64,000 nucleotides of DNA from an uncultured Eubacteriales bacterium (lineage in GTDB: Bacteria > Bacillota > Clostridia > Lachnospirales > Lachnospiraceae). This document shows positions 27,889 through 37,755 of the stretch, in pieces. The position numbers and the translations under genes are program-made. The stretch is taken from positions 288,941-352,940 of the forward strand of contig ONPU01000001.1 in the NCBI GenBank assembly GCA_900319795.1, read 5' to 3'. Position 1 is the stretch's first letter. Every line of letters begins with the position of its first letter. The notes beneath the pieces are model-generated. The model was not told the origin of the DNA. It saw nothing but the letters and a program-made list of their open reading frames with translations, and did not search any database.

Positions 27889-28300
27889 GTAAATTCATCC
27901 ATTCTTCCAGTATGATCTGGGCAGCGATTCTGTCGACGTGTTTTTTAAATTCGGAAGGCTTAATGCCGGCCTCCCTCATCTCTTCTTCAGCCTCAAATGA
28001 GCTCAGTCTTTCATCAGTCATATATACGGGAAGCCGAAAACGCTTTTCCAGCGTATCCCGGAACTTCTCGGTTTTCAAAGCACGCGGCCCCTTGCTTCCA
28101 TCCATATTGAGGGGCAGTCCGAGTACAATCGCTTCCACATGATATTCGTCGATCAGTTCGCCGATCCTCCGAAGTGTCGGACGCAGGTGTGTTTCTTTTT
28201 CCCTTCGGATGATCTCGATTCCCTGAGCAGTCAGAAACAGAGGGTCACTGACGGCTACGCCTACAGTCGCGTCGCCGTAATCCAAAGCCATGACTCTCAT
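27863..28300 (-). CDS. ruvX: RuvX/YqgF family RNase H-fold nuclease
   Basis: A 145-residue protein of the YqgF family, described as a putative Holliday junction resolvase and implicated in pre-16S rRNA 5' maturation. Motifs: MALDYGDATVGVAVSDP with catalytic Asp near residue 5, AIVLGLPLNMDGSKGPRA, and VYMTDERLSS with DRIAAQIILEEWM at the C-terminus. It is the middle gene of ireB-ruvX-DUF1292; its start touches the ireB stop. Confidence 0.92.
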   Translation of the reverse strand: MRVMALDYGDATVGVAVSDPLFLTAQGIEIIRREKETHLRPTLRRIGELIDEYHVEAIVLGLPLNMDGSKGPRALKTEKFRDTLEKRFRLPVYMTDERLSSFEAEEEMREAGIKPSEFKKHVDRIAAQIILEEWMNLHGTKNNPL

Positions 28301-28569
28301 CAGCTGTTCCAGGAGCTGTCGGCAATATACTTCTTCAGGAGTTCTTCGACCAGCTCATCCCGTTCTACTTTGATAATCATGCTGCGGGCATTTTTGTAGT
28401 TCGTGATGTAGGTAGGATCGCCGGACATGATATAACCGACAATCTGATTCACCGGATTATATCCCTTCTCCTCCATTGCCTCATAGACAATCCGAATAAC
28501 GTCCTTTACTTCAATTTCCGTATCCTGGTGTACACTGAAAAACTGTGTACTGTCTTTTTTTTCGGTCAT
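28300..28569 (-). CDS. ireB: IreB family regulatory phosphoprotein
   Basis: An 89-residue protein matching the IreB (DUF965) family. In Enterococcus faecalis IreB is phosphorylated by the Ser/Thr kinase IreK and affects cephalosporin resistance. Conserved segments: VKDVIRIVYEAMEEKGYNPVNQIVGYIMSGDPTYITNYKNAR. The N-terminal TEKKDSTQFF region carries Thr/Ser residues that could be the phosphosites. It is the first gene of the ireB-ruvX-DUF1292 set. Confidence 0.93.
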   Translation of the reverse strand: MTEKKDSTQFFSVHQDTEIEVKDVIRIVYEAMEEKGYNPVNQIVGYIMSGDPTYITNYKNARSMIIKVERDELVEELLKKYIADSSWNS

Positions 28570-28690
28570 AACACATCCACCTTCATGTCAAGCTGCGTTC
28601 TTCATTCTTCCCGAAAAGCTTCGTATTTCGAAGCGCATCAATATGAAAGACTTACTCGATATGATACCTTAAACCGGCAGATTAGTAAAG

Positions 28691-30043
28691 TCATTCCACA
28701 TAAAGGGCTCCATTTTTGAGGAGCTTCGCACCATGAAATGCCTCAATACGTCCGTGAAGACCCTGATCGGCAAATGCATAGCATTCGATCCCTTCCCTGC
28801 TGTGGCCTTTCATCAAAAAGCGGCTGTCGGAATCGTTCCGGGAAAGACCGATTGCCGCAAGTTCCTCCTGATCCGGTTCGTCCTCAAAGAGAATTTCCAG
28901 CTTCTTTCCGATCCTCCGCCCGGCATACTCGCGTTTCATTTTCAAAGCCAGTTCCATAAGGGATGCACTTCGCTCGGTCTTTACACGATTCGGAACCTGG
29001 TCCGGCATGGCCGCGGCTTTTGTTCCCTGCCTCCGTGAATACTTAAAAACATGTATTCCCGAAAAATGAATTTCCTCGGCAAATGAAAGCGTTTCGTCAA
29101 ATTCGCCCTTACTTTCCCCGGGAAACCCGCAGATGATATCGGTTGTCAGAGCCGGATCCTCAAAAGATCCGCGGATCCGCCCGCAGATCTCCCTGTAAAG
29201 AGCCGTATCATAGGTTCTGTTCATCCTCTTCAGCACTGTATCGCTGCCGCTCTGAAGCGAAAGATGAAACGTCGGACAAAAGCTGCGAAGCTGCGCAAGC
29301 CCTTCCGTGAATTCTTCGGTCATCACACCGGGTTCCAGGGAACCGAGGCGTATCCGTTCGATGCCTTCCGTCTCGTCCGCCTTTTGAATGAGGGAAAGAA
29401 GGGCCCGGTTCGTGACGCCCGGACGATAGTGCGCACTCCCGTAAGAACTGATGTGGATACCGCTCAGGATCACTTCTTTTATTCCGTTTAGAGCCAGCCT
29501 GCGGATTTCAGCCAGAATTGAGTCTTCGTCGCGGGACCGCACACGGCCGCGGACATAGGGAATCATGCAGTAGGAGCAGAACTGATTGCACCCGTCTTCG
29601 ATCTTGATAAAGGCCCTGGCTCTTTCGCCCGCCGAAGTAATCCCGGCTCCCTCGGGGTATTCTGCCGGGGGTTCTGTCTTTTGAAGCGGGTTTCGGTCCC
29701 GGTCAAGAAACCAGCGTTCGAGTATCAGCGCAATCTCTTCCTTTTCCCCGTTGCCGACAAGAAGATCCACTTTGCTGTCATCAAGAAGCTGATCCCTGCC
29801 GTCTTCCACATAACATCCGCAGGCTACGACAACCGCGTCCGGATTCAGTTCCTTCGCCCTGTGGAGCATCTGCCTGGACTTCCTGTCAGCGATCGCCGTG
29901 ACTGTACATGTATTCACTATATATACGTCGGCATGTTCTTCAAAGGGGACAATCTCATATCCTGCCCCTTTCAGCCGTTCCGTCATCATTTCGCATTCGT
30001 ACGCGTTTACCCTGCATCCCAGATTGTGCAGTGCTGCTTTCAT
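28691..30043 (-). CDS. mtaB: tRNA t6A37 methylthiotransferase MtaB
   Basis: A 450-residue radical-SAM methylthiotransferase that converts t6A37 to ms2t6A37 in tRNAs reading ANN codons. The N-terminal UPF0004 domain has the three cluster Cys in LGCRVNAYE, NTCTVT and ACGCYVE. The radical SAM domain has CNQFCSYC near residue 148, followed by IPYVRGRVRSR. A short TRAM-like region ends the protein. MtaB rather than MiaB or RimO is favoured by LGCRVN and overall length. It is divergent from the HPr-like gene. Confidence 0.92.
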   Translation of the reverse strand: MKAALHNLGCRVNAYECEMMTERLKGAGYEIVPFEEHADVYIVNTCTVTAIADRKSRQMLHRAKELNPDAVVVACGCYVEDGRDQLLDDSKVDLLVGNGEKEEIALILERWFLDRDRNPLQKTEPPAEYPEGAGITSAGERARAFIKIEDGCNQFCSYCMIPYVRGRVRSRDEDSILAEIRRLALNGIKEVILSGIHISSYGSAHYRPGVTNRALLSLIQKADETEGIERIRLGSLEPGVMTEEFTEGLAQLRSFCPTFHLSLQSGSDTVLKRMNRTYDTALYREICGRIRGSFEDPALTTDIICGFPGESKGEFDETLSFAEEIHFSGIHVFKYSRRQGTKAAAMPDQVPNRVKTERSASLMELALKMKREYAGRRIGKKLEILFEDEPDQEELAAIGLSRNDSDSRFLMKGHSREGIECYAFADQGLHGRIEAFHGAKLLKNGALYVE

Positions 30044-30075
30044 AGATTAACCGCCTTTCCAAGGGCTTTATTCGC

Positions 30076-30104
30076 TTGACTGTTTTCATGTTTCAGTTTA
30101 TGAT
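30076..30104 (+). promoter_or_regulatory. Sigma-A promoter of the HPr-like gene
   Basis: TTGACT, 17 bp, TATGAT, about 43 bp before the HPr-like start codon. Confidence 0.75.
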
Positions 30105-30146
30105 GTTCTAGACAGGTAAGGTATATAAATAACGGAGGTTGCTTAC

Positions 30147-30383
30147 ATGAAAACTGTTAAGGTTTCTCTGAACTCTATCGATAAAGTAAAGTCATTTGTC
30201 AATGATATCAACCGTTTCGACTATGATTTCGATCTGACATCCGGCAGATATGTCATCGATGCCAAATCCATCATGGGCATCTTCAGTCTGGATCTCTCAA
30301 AGGCCATCGATCTCAACATTCATGCCGATTCGGACCAGATTGACGAAGTACTGAAAGTCATCAAACCCTATATCGTAGAATAA
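30147..30383 (+). CDS. HPr-like protein lacking the PEP-dependent phosphorylation site (Crh-like)
   Basis: A 78-residue HPr-fold protein. In HPr the active loop is NGLHARPA; here the same place reads NSIDKVKS, so catalytic His15 is replaced by Asp12 and the following Arg by Val. The regulatory-serine region is kept: KSIMGIFSLDL with Ser41, matching KSIMGVMSLGI around Ser46 of HPr. This pattern resembles Crh of Bacillus, which keeps Ser46 but lacks His15 and acts only with CcpA. It cannot be a PTS phosphocarrier. It is a single gene with its own promoter and terminator. Confidence 0.82.
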   Translation: MKTVKVSLNSIDKVKSFVNDINRFDYDFDLTSGRYVIDAKSIMGIFSLDLSKAIDLNIHADSDQIDEVLKVIKPYIVE

Positions 30384-30409
30384 TATTTATCAGATTAACG
30401 AAAAGTAAT

Positions 30410-30431
30410 TGCGCCGCCTTAAAGCGGCGCA
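30410..30431. terminator. Bidirectional terminator between the HPr-like gene and thiI
   Basis: TGCGCCGC, 6-nt loop, GCGGCGCA followed by TTTTATTA on the plus strand. It lies between convergent genes. Confidence 0.88.
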
Positions 30432-30436
30432 TTTTA

Positions 30437-31621
30437 TTATGCATTGACGCGTATGATCTCCGTTGTCCGAAGTGCCCGGTCCATCAATTCCTCAATGATC
30501 CCGTTCAGCTTCTGTTCGGAGCGTTCGATTACGCCAAGGTCCGGTTTTGTAACAGGATGCTTTGCAACAAAGATCGTGCAGCAGTCCTCATAGGGAAGAA
30601 TCGACGTTTCATAGCTTCCGATTTTTTCCGCCAGTTCGACGATTTCGCTTTTATCCATTCCGATCAACGGCCTGTAAACCGGAAGGGTCTTCACCGCCGA
30701 ATCCGTCACCAGAAGGGACTGCATGGTCTGGCTCGCGACCTGGCCTATACTCTCGCCCGTAATAATTCCGAGATCTCCGCGTTCATGAGCGAAGTGTTCG
30801 GCGATTCTCATCATGTATCTCCGCATAATGATCGTCAGTTCCTCATGCGGGCAGTTGTCGTAGATCGCAAGCTGGATATCCGTAAAATTCACGATATGGA
30901 GCCTCACGGTTCCGGCGTAGGCGGCAATGCATTTCGCAAGATCGACCACCTTCTCTTTCGCGCGTTCGGACGTATACGGCGGCGCATGGAAATAAACTGC
31001 GTCAATTCCGACACCCCTCTTTGCGATCATCCAGCCCGCGACCGGAGAGTCGATACCGCCCGAAAGGCAGAGCATCGCGTTTCCGTTCGTGCCGACAGGC
31101 ATGCCTCCCGGGCCCGGAATCACCTTGGAGTAAATATAGACCCGATCCCTGATTTCAATATCAAAGAGCACATCCGGATTGTGGACGTCCACATGCATGG
31201 AAGGCTGATGCTGAAGAATCGCCTCACCCAGTTTTGCCGCTATTTCCATCGATGTAAGAGGGAAATTCTTATTGACCCTTCTCACCTTCACCTTGAAGGT
31301 TTCCGAGGAAGATGCATATTCTTCATCGATATACTTGAGCATATCCCTCTCAAGAGCTTCATAGTCCGTCGTTTCAAAGGTATATACCGGGCAAATCCCT
31401 ACTATGCCGAATACATGCTGAAGGGCCTCCACGGTTTCCTCTTCATTCCATTCTCCGCTGCATTCCACGTATACGCGCCCGCGTTCTTTTCGTATTGAAA
31501 ATGAACCGTCCTTCTTCGCGAGCGCCAGGCGGATCTGCTTTGCGAGGGCATCTTCAAAAACATGCCTGTTTTTGCCCTTGATGCCGATTTCACCGTATTT
31601 GATTAAAAATGTATGGTACAT
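30437..31621 (-). CDS. thiI: tRNA 4-thiouridine synthase ThiI
   Basis: A 394-residue enzyme that inserts sulfur at U8 of tRNA and, in some bacteria, supplies sulfur for the thiamine thiazole. The N-terminal ferredoxin-like and THUMP domains (about 1-165) are followed by the PP-loop LCLSGGIDSPVAGWM near residue 185. The C-terminal rhodanese domain of E. coli ThiI is absent, as in Bacillus. nifS lies immediately upstream on the same strand and probably provides persulfide sulfur. Confidence 0.94.
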   Translation of the reverse strand: MYHTFLIKYGEIGIKGKNRHVFEDALAKQIRLALAKKDGSFSIRKERGRVYVECSGEWNEEETVEALQHVFGIVGICPVYTFETTDYEALERDMLKYIDEEYASSSETFKVKVRRVNKNFPLTSMEIAAKLGEAILQHQPSMHVDVHNPDVLFDIEIRDRVYIYSKVIPGPGGMPVGTNGNAMLCLSGGIDSPVAGWMIAKRGVGIDAVYFHAPPYTSERAKEKVVDLAKCIAAYAGTVRLHIVNFTDIQLAIYDNCPHEELTIIMRRYMMRIAEHFAHERGDLGIITGESIGQVASQTMQSLLVTDSAVKTLPVYRPLIGMDKSEIVELAEKIGSYETSILPYEDCCTIFVAKHPVTKPDLGVIERSEQKLNGIIEELMDRALRTTEIIRVNA

Positions 31622-31682
31622 GACTATTCCCTTCTGCGATTGATTCAGGCAGATGCCCGGTTTAAATAACTGTGACGGTTTT

Positions 31683-32843
31683 TCAGGACGGCCGGTATCT
31701 CCGAAGGAGCGGTACCACCTCTCTTAAAGCCGCAAGCGTTTCGTCGATTTCCTCCTCCGTATTGTTCTCGCATACACTGAAGCGCACGGAAGAAGTCAGT
31801 TCTTCTTTCGGAACGCCGATCGCGGTAAGCGTCGGTGATGAGGTGCGCTTGTGCGATGAACAGGCGGATCCGGCGGAGATATAGATGCCGCGGTCTTCCA
31901 GCGCGTGCAGCAGCACCTCGCTGCGAACACCTTCAAATGCGGCATTGACAATATGGGGCGCCGACTCGTCTCCGCCTTTTCCGTGGACGGCTACGCCGTC
32001 TATTTCCATAAGGCCCTGACGCAGCTGATCCCTGAGAGCCCGCATATGTGCCGTTTTCCGGTCGAAATCCGTATAGGCCTCTTTTGCGGCAACGCCGATT
32101 CCCGCGATACCGGGAACATTTTCCGTACCGCTCCGAAGGCCGTTCATCTGACCGCCTCCGTAGAGAATGGGAACGATGTGGGAGCTGCCGTTTACATAGA
32201 GGAATCCGCTTCCCTTCGGTCCGTGAAATTTGTGGCCGCTGACCGTAAGGAGATCGATTCCGAGCTGCTTCGGATAGATCCTGAATTTTCCGAATGCCTG
32301 AACCGCGTCCGTGTGGTATAAAGCCAGAGGCGCTCTTTTGTGAACCTCTTCGGCGATCTCTTTCACCGGAACGACGGACCCGATCTCATTGTTGACATAC
32401 ATGGTGGATACAAGGACCGTTTCTTCATCAAGGAGCTCTTTCAGTTCGGAAAGAACCGGTATTCCATATTGGTCTACGGGGATCTTCTCAATGACAAAAC
32501 CTTCTTTTTCGAGGAATTTTAAAGGCTCCGACACAGCCGGATGTTCCATCATCGTGGTCAGGATCTTTTTCCCTCTCCGCCGCATGGCTAAAGCCGTACC
32601 GATGATCGCGAGGTTATTTCCTTCCGTTCCGCCGGAAGTGAAGCAGATCTCCGAAGGACGAACCTTCAGAATGCGCGCAATCTCTTCGGCGGAATCGCGG
32701 AGATAGTGCTCCGCGTCGACGCCTTTCCGGTGCATCGAAGACGGATTCCCGTAGTCTTCACGCATAAGGCGCATCACTATATCGCAAACAGCCTCGGAAG
32801 GCTTCGTTGTGGCAGAATTATCCAGATATATTTCCCTGATCAA
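31683..32843 (-). CDS. nifS: Cysteine desulfurase (NifS/IscS-like)
   Basis: A 386-residue PLP enzyme that removes sulfur from cysteine as a persulfide. It begins REIYLDNSATTKPSEAV; the PLP lysine is in TVSGHKFHGPKGSGFLY near residue 202, and the catalytic Cys is in ISAGSACSSHKRTSSPTL near 325. It overlaps truA by 4 bp and precedes thiI by 61 bp. This pairing is typical of Bacillota in which the desulfurase (NifZ) is dedicated to ThiI. Confidence 0.92.
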   Translation of the reverse strand: MIREIYLDNSATTKPSEAVCDIVMRLMREDYGNPSSMHRKGVDAEHYLRDSAEEIARILKVRPSEICFTSGGTEGNNLAIIGTALAMRRRGKKILTTMMEHPAVSEPLKFLEKEGFVIEKIPVDQYGIPVLSELKELLDEETVLVSTMYVNNEIGSVVPVKEIAEEVHKRAPLALYHTDAVQAFGKFRIYPKQLGIDLLTVSGHKFHGPKGSGFLYVNGSSHIVPILYGGGQMNGLRSGTENVPGIAGIGVAAKEAYTDFDRKTAHMRALRDQLRQGLMEIDGVAVHGKGGDESAPHIVNAAFEGVRSEVLLHALEDRGIYISAGSACSSHKRTSSPTLTAIGVPKEELTSSVRFSVCENNTEEEIDETLAALREVVPLLRRYRPS

Positions 32844-33589
32844 CTGTATCGGACCTCCATCAGTGTCAGACCCTGGGCAGGAGCCGTCGGGCCGGCCATT
32901 CTTCTGGAACGCGCTTCAAAGAGCGCGTTCATCGACTGCGCGTCTCGTTTTCCCTCACCGACCTCGATCAATGTGCCGACCAGAATTCTCACCATGTACT
33001 GGAGAAAGCCGTCGCCCACAAATCCGATGTCGATCTCATCCTCCGTCTCGTCAATACGGATGGTATAGATCGTCCTCACAGTCGATTTATTCATCTTGGG
33101 ATTACCGCAGAAGCTCCTGAAATCATGGGTACCGATCAGCTGCAGCGTCGCGAGCTTCATGGCATCGGTATCCAGTTTTCCGCCTCTGTACTCGTAGATA
33201 TATTTTCTGTCAAAGACATGCCGGGCTTTGTTTTTCCCGATTCTGTAGAGATAGTATTTATTGGAAGCATTGTACCGGCTGTGAAAACGGGGTGCCGCGT
33301 AATCGACGGAAAGGACGCCGATGTCATCAGGAAGATAGGCATTCAAATAGTCCCGAATCTCATCCGGGTCCATCTCATCCTTCAGTCTGAACTGGGCGAC
33401 CTGCCCTTTCGCGTGTACACCGGCATCGGTTCTTCCGGCTCCATGTACATCAACCGGATAGCCGCACATCCTGGAAAGCACGCTCTCCAGTTTGCTCTGG
33501 ATCGTATGATCCGTGTCTCCCTGTTTCTGCCAGCCGTTATACCGTGTACCGTCATACTGCACGGTCATTCTGTAGTTCTGCATGCTCAC
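32840..33589 (-). CDS. truA: tRNA pseudouridine synthase A
   Basis: A 249-residue enzyme that makes pseudouridine at positions 38-40 of tRNAs. It begins YRMTVQYDGTRYNGWQKQ, and the catalytic Asp is in GAGRTDAGVHAKGQVAQF near residue 56. FVGDGFLQYMVRILVGTLIEVGEG is the C-terminal signature. It overlaps prmA and nifS by 4 bp each, so the three are translationally coupled. Confidence 0.96.
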   Translation of the reverse strand: MSMQNYRMTVQYDGTRYNGWQKQGDTDHTIQSKLESVLSRMCGYPVDVHGAGRTDAGVHAKGQVAQFRLKDEMDPDEIRDYLNAYLPDDIGVLSVDYAAPRFHSRYNASNKYYLYRIGKNKARHVFDRKYIYEYRGGKLDTDAMKLATLQLIGTHDFRSFCGNPKMNKSTVRTIYTIRIDETEDEIDIGFVGDGFLQYMVRILVGTLIEVGEGKRDAQSMNALFEARSRRMAGPTAPAQGLTLMEVRYS

Positions 33590-34542
33590 CTCTTAAATAC
33601 GATGCCGGACCATTCTCCTTCATGTAGAATCTCCACAACGCTCATTCCGGACGCAAGGGCCGATTGAATCACCAGGTCCTCTTTTTCCGTAAGGATTCCG
33701 GACGTGACGTAGATGCCGCCTTTTTTCAGATGAGCCGGCACCTGGGGAGTAATATCGCAGAGAATCTCCGCGATGATATTGGCGCAGCAAAGGTCATAGG
33801 CGTCATAGCCGGCCTTTTCCTGAACCATTTCACTTTTGGCGATGTCCCCGAGAATCATTTCAAATGATCCGTCCGGGATTTCATTTTTCATAAGATTTTC
33901 CTCGATGGCCGGAAGCGTGTTCTCATCCAGATCCGTACCGAACACGGAGGATGCGCCGCTCTTTAACGCGACAATTCCCAGAATGCCGCTCCCTGTTCCG
34001 ATGTCGAGAACCCGGTCCCCTTTTTTCAGGTATTTCCGGATCGCTCTGATCGCAAGCCGTGTGGACTCATGAGCACCTGTGCCGAAAGCTGTACCCGGAT
34101 CAATATGGAGAACAAGCGATGTTCCCTCTTTCGGAACCGTTTCCTCCTCTTCCCATCCGGGGACAATCAGAATATCGTCTATATAGAACGAATGAAAATG
34201 TTCCTTCCACCTGTCGATCCAGTCTTCTTCCCGGGTAGTGTCCTTCACGATCTCAGCCGTGCCGATATCGAGATATTGGCCAAGTGCAGACAGCTTCTCC
34301 CTGATTTCCTTAAGAAGCTCTTCATCATTGCCTTCTCCGTCCGTATAGAAAGAGATGACGGCATGGTTATCGCTTGCATCCCAGTCCGGCACTACATCAC
34401 CGAAAAGACCGCCGCTCATTTCCGGCGAAGGAAGTTTTCTGTCCTCGATCTCGATACTGCTGATGCCAAGATCAAGCAAAAGCCCGTTCACGGCTTCTTC
34501 CGCCCCGTAAGTCGTATGAATTGTGTATTTATTCCACTGCAT
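33586..34542 (-). CDS. prmA: Ribosomal protein L11 methyltransferase
   Basis: A 318-residue SAM-dependent methyltransferase for ribosomal protein L11. The N-terminal L11-binding domain is followed by DPGTAFGTGAHESTRLAIRA and the SAM motif VLDIGTGSGILGIVALKSGA near residue 178. Then come GTDLDENTLPAIEENL and the NPPF-like CCANIIAEIL. It lies 20 bp after dnaJ in the extended heat-shock operon. Confidence 0.94.
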   Translation of the reverse strand: MQWNKYTIHTTYGAEEAVNGLLLDLGISSIEIEDRKLPSPEMSGGLFGDVVPDWDASDNHAVISFYTDGEGNDEELLKEIREKLSALGQYLDIGTAEIVKDTTREEDWIDRWKEHFHSFYIDDILIVPGWEEEETVPKEGTSLVLHIDPGTAFGTGAHESTRLAIRAIRKYLKKGDRVLDIGTGSGILGIVALKSGASSVFGTDLDENTLPAIEENLMKNEIPDGSFEMILGDIAKSEMVQEKAGYDAYDLCCANIIAEILCDITPQVPAHLKKGGIYVTSGILTEKEDLVIQSALASGMSVVEILHEGEWSGIVFKR

Positions 34543-34562
34543 GCTCTGCTCCGCGTTTTATG

Positions 34563-35648
34563 TTATACGTTTTCGCCCATCGTCTTCGCGTATTCCTGAA
34601 GGGCTTTCTTCTGGTGCCTGTTCAGCTTCGTCGGGACCTGTACGACAAAGGTGACGTAATGATCGCCCCGCTTGCCGGCATTTCCGATCAGTGGAACACC
34701 TTTTCCGCGCAGACGGATTCTCGTATCTGTCTGCGTACCCGGCTTTACTTCGTATTCCACTTCGCCGTCTACGGTTTTGATCCTGATGGCGCCGCCGAGC
34801 GCAGCCTTTGAAAATGAAATCGGTACGGTGGAATAGATATTCACGTCATCCCTGACGAAGTCGGAACTCCGCGCGATACGGACTTCCACAAGCAGGTCTC
34901 CTCTCGGACCTCCGTTGGTACCCGGTTCACCCTTGTCACGGATTCGGACGGACATGCCGTTGTCAATACCGGCCGGAATATCCACACTGAGTTTTACACG
35001 CCTGCTGATATAGCCGCTTCCCCGGCATTCACGGCATTTCTCGCGGATAACCTTCCCGCTTCCGCGGCATTCGGGACAGACCGTCTCTGTCTGCATCATG
35101 CCGAAGATCGACTGCTGAGTCGTGATTACCCTTCCGGTACCGCGGCAGCGCGAGCAGGTCTCCGGATTGGTTCCGGGTTTCGCGCCCGTTCCTTTACAGG
35201 TCGGACACTCCTCGCGAAGCGTGACATTGATTTCCTTGGTGCATCCGAAGATCGCCTCATCAAAACTGATGGAGACGGACGTTCTCACGTTCGCTCCCCT
35301 CATAGGGGCGTTCGGCTGTGAACGGCTTCTCCGTCCTCCTCCGAAAAAGTCTCCGAAAATATCACCGAAAATATCGCTGAAATCCTGTCCGTTAAAATCG
35401 AAGCCTCCGGCACCGCCTCCTTCAAAGGCGGCATGTCCGAACTGGTCATAGCGCTTCCGCTTTTCGGCATCACTTAAAACCGAATAGGCCTCGGAAGCCT
35501 CCTTGAATTTTTCGGCAGCGCTTTCGTCACCCGGATTCGCGTCCGGATGATATTTCTTGGCCAGTTTTCTGTATGCTTTCTTCAGTTCGTCATCGGTGGC
35601 ATTTTTCGATACGCCCAGCACTTCATAATAATCTCTTTTTTCCGCCAT
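34563..35648 (-). CDS. dnaJ: Chaperone DnaJ (Hsp40)
   Basis: A 361-residue type I J-protein that delivers clients to DnaK and stimulates its ATPase. J-domain with HPD in [11 protein letters not shown] near residue 33, Gly/Phe-rich linker (about 75-115), four CxxCxGxG zinc repeats ([32 protein letters not shown]) at about 142-210, then the beta-rich client-binding domain. It lies 122 bp after dnaK, with a hairpin in between. Confidence 0.97.
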   Translation of the reverse strand: MAEKRDYYEVLGVSKNATDDELKKAYRKLAKKYHPDANPGDESAAEKFKEASEAYSVLSDAEKRKRYDQFGHAAFEGGGAGGFDFNGQDFSDIFGDIFGDFFGGGRRSRSQPNAPMRGANVRTSVSISFDEAIFGCTKEINVTLREECPTCKGTGAKPGTNPETCSRCRGTGRVITTQQSIFGMMQTETVCPECRGSGKVIREKCRECRGSGYISRRVKLSVDIPAGIDNGMSVRIRDKGEPGTNGGPRGDLLVEVRIARSSDFVRDDVNIYSTVPISFSKAALGGAIRIKTVDGEVEYEVKPGTQTDTRIRLRGKGVPLIGNAGKRGDHYVTFVVQVPTKLNRHQKKALQEYAKTMGENV

Positions 35649-35709
35649 ATGTCCTTTCGCCCGTTTTCGCCCTGAAAGCGAAAACCGATCCTTTCATAAC
35701 GCAAGTTGA

Positions 35710-35739
35710 CAGCTCCTTCGGCTTATTCCGCAGGAGCTG
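35710..35739. repeat. Hairpin in the dnaK-dnaJ intergenic region
   Basis: CAGCTCCT and AGGAGCTG pair across a 14-nt loop. On the mRNA strand it is not followed by a T-tract, so it may be an mRNA stability or processing element rather than a full terminator. Confidence 0.55.
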
Positions 35740-35770
35740 CCCTTTTGGGAAATTCAGCTTTCCCGTATGA

Positions 35771-37675
35771 TCATACTTCCTTATAATCCGCGTCGACGAC
35801 ATCGTCATCATTGCCGCCTGCGCCGTATCCGCCCTGGCCTCCGTTAAAGCCCTGGCCCTGAGTGAAACCGCTCATATCCGGTCCGCCCTGAGGACCGGCC
35901 TGGCCCTGAGCCTGTTCATACATCTTGGCAAAAAGCTTCTGTGCGGATTCAAGCAGTTTCTCACGTGCCGCCTTGATCTCACTGACATCCGCGTCAGTAA
36001 GCGGCTGTGAAGCATCTTTATGACGGTCCAGAATGTCTTTCAGAGCCTGAAGATCGCCTTCAACCTGCGCTTTGTCGGAAGCATCCAGCTTATCGCCGGC
36101 TGTCTTCAAAGCATCCTCAACCTGGAATACGATGCTGTCCGCTTCGTTCCTGGTTTCCACGGCTTCCTTGCGCTTTCTGTCTTCCGCTTCATACTGCTGC
36201 GCTTCCTTGACGGCGCGGTCGATATCGGCGTCGGACATATTGGAGCTGGCTGTAATCGTAATATGCTGCTCCTTGCCTGTTCCGAGGTCCTTCGCGGAAA
36301 CATTGACGATACCGTTCGCGTCGATATCGAATGTCACTTCGATCTGCGGAACGCCTCTTCTTGCGGGCGGGATGCCGTCCAGACGGAACTGTCCTAAGGA
36401 TTTGTTGTCTCTCGCGAACTGACGCTCACCCTGAAGGACATTGATGTCCACAGCGGTCTGGTTGTCAGCGGCTGTAGAGAAAACCTGGCTCTTCTTGGTC
36501 GGGATCGTCGTATTTCTCTCGATCAGCTTTGTAGCCACTCCGCCGAGAGTTTCAATGGAAAGTGAAAGCGGTGTGACGTCCAGAAGAAGGACATCGCCGG
36601 CACCGGCATCGCCTGCCAGCTTGCCGCCCTGTACGGAAGCTCCGAGGGCTACGCATTCATCCGGATTCAGGTTCTTGCTCGGCTCCTTGCCTGTCAGCGT
36701 CTTCACGCGTTCCTGAACTGCCGGGATTCTGGTGGATCCGCCTACAAGCAGGACCTTTGTCAGATCGCTGGCTGAAAGGCCGGCGTCCGCGAGAGCCTTC
36801 TGAACCGGTTCAACCGTTCTTTCCACAAGGCTTCTGGTCAGCTCGTCAAATTTCGCGCGGCTCAAATCCATGTCGAAATGCTTCGGGCCTTCAGCTGTAG
36901 CCGTAATAAACGGCAGGTTGATATTGGTTGTTGTAGCGCTGGAAAGTTCCTTCTTGGCTTTTTCAGCGGCTTCGCGGATTCTCTGAAGCGCCATGCTGTC
37001 ACGGCTTAAATCCACGCCTTCCTTCTTTCTGAATTCCTCGATCATATAGTCCGCAACGGCTTTGTCGAAATCGTCGCCGCCGAGGAAGCTGTCGCCGTTC
37101 ACCGCGAGAACCTCGATGACGCCGTCGCCGATCTCGATAATGGAGACATCGAATGTGCCGCCGCCGAGGTCGTAAACCATGATCTTCTGTTCGCTTTCAT
37201 TGTCAAGGCCGTAAGCCAGAGCAGCCGCTGTCGGCTCATTGATGATTCTCTTGACATCAAGACCCGCGATCTTGCCCGCGTCTTTTGTAGCCTGTCTCTG
37301 GGCGTCATTGAAATAGGCCGGAACGGTAATGACGGCTTCCGTCACCTTTTCACCCAGATAGCTTTCCGCGTCAGCCTTCAGCTTCTGAAGGATCATAGCG
37401 GAGATCTCCTGCGGCGTATAGGTCTTTCCGCCAGCAGTGACCTTTTCATTTGTGCCCATCTTTCTCTTAATAGAGGAAATGGTATTGTCGGCATTTGTCA
37501 CAGCCTGTCTTTTGGCCGGTTCACCGACAAGTCTTTCTCCGTTTTTTGTAAATGCGACGACGGAAGGCGTTGTACGAATACCTTCGGCGTTGGCGATCAC
37601 GGTCGGCTGACCGCCTTCCATTACTGCCACGCAGCTGTTGGTTGTACCCAGATCGATACCTATAATCTTACTCAT
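35771..37675 (-). CDS. dnaK: Chaperone DnaK (Hsp70)
   Basis: A 634-residue ATP-dependent chaperone. It begins [23 protein letters not shown], has the connect motif [15 protein letters not shown] and the substrate-domain [17 protein letters not shown]. It ends with a Gly/Gln-rich tail and [12 protein letters not shown]. It is third in hrcA-grpE-dnaK-dnaJ and is controlled by the CIRCE element upstream of hrcA. Confidence 0.98.
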   Translation of the reverse strand: MSKIIGIDLGTTNSCVAVMEGGQPTVIANAEGIRTTPSVVAFTKNGERLVGEPAKRQAVTNADNTISSIKRKMGTNEKVTAGGKTYTPQEISAMILQKLKADAESYLGEKVTEAVITVPAYFNDAQRQATKDAGKIAGLDVKRIINEPTAAALAYGLDNESEQKIMVYDLGGGTFDVSIIEIGDGVIEVLAVNGDSFLGGDDFDKAVADYMIEEFRKKEGVDLSRDSMALQRIREAAEKAKKELSSATTTNINLPFITATAEGPKHFDMDLSRAKFDELTRSLVERTVEPVQKALADAGLSASDLTKVLLVGGSTRIPAVQERVKTLTGKEPSKNLNPDECVALGASVQGGKLAGDAGAGDVLLLDVTPLSLSIETLGGVATKLIERNTTIPTKKSQVFSTAADNQTAVDINVLQGERQFARDNKSLGQFRLDGIPPARRGVPQIEVTFDIDANGIVNVSAKDLGTGKEQHITITASSNMSDADIDRAVKEAQQYEAEDRKRKEAVETRNEADSIVFQVEDALKTAGDKLDASDKAQVEGDLQALKDILDRHKDASQPLTDADVSEIKAAREKLLESAQKLFAKMYEQAQGQAGPQGGPDMSGFTQGQGFNGGQGGYGAGGNDDDVVDADYKEV

Positions 37676-37755
37676 GATGCTTCCTCCTTATCTATTTCCA
37701 TTCTTCTTATTGTTGTATTTATTCATCATCTGTGCTTTTAAAACAGGCCTTATTT

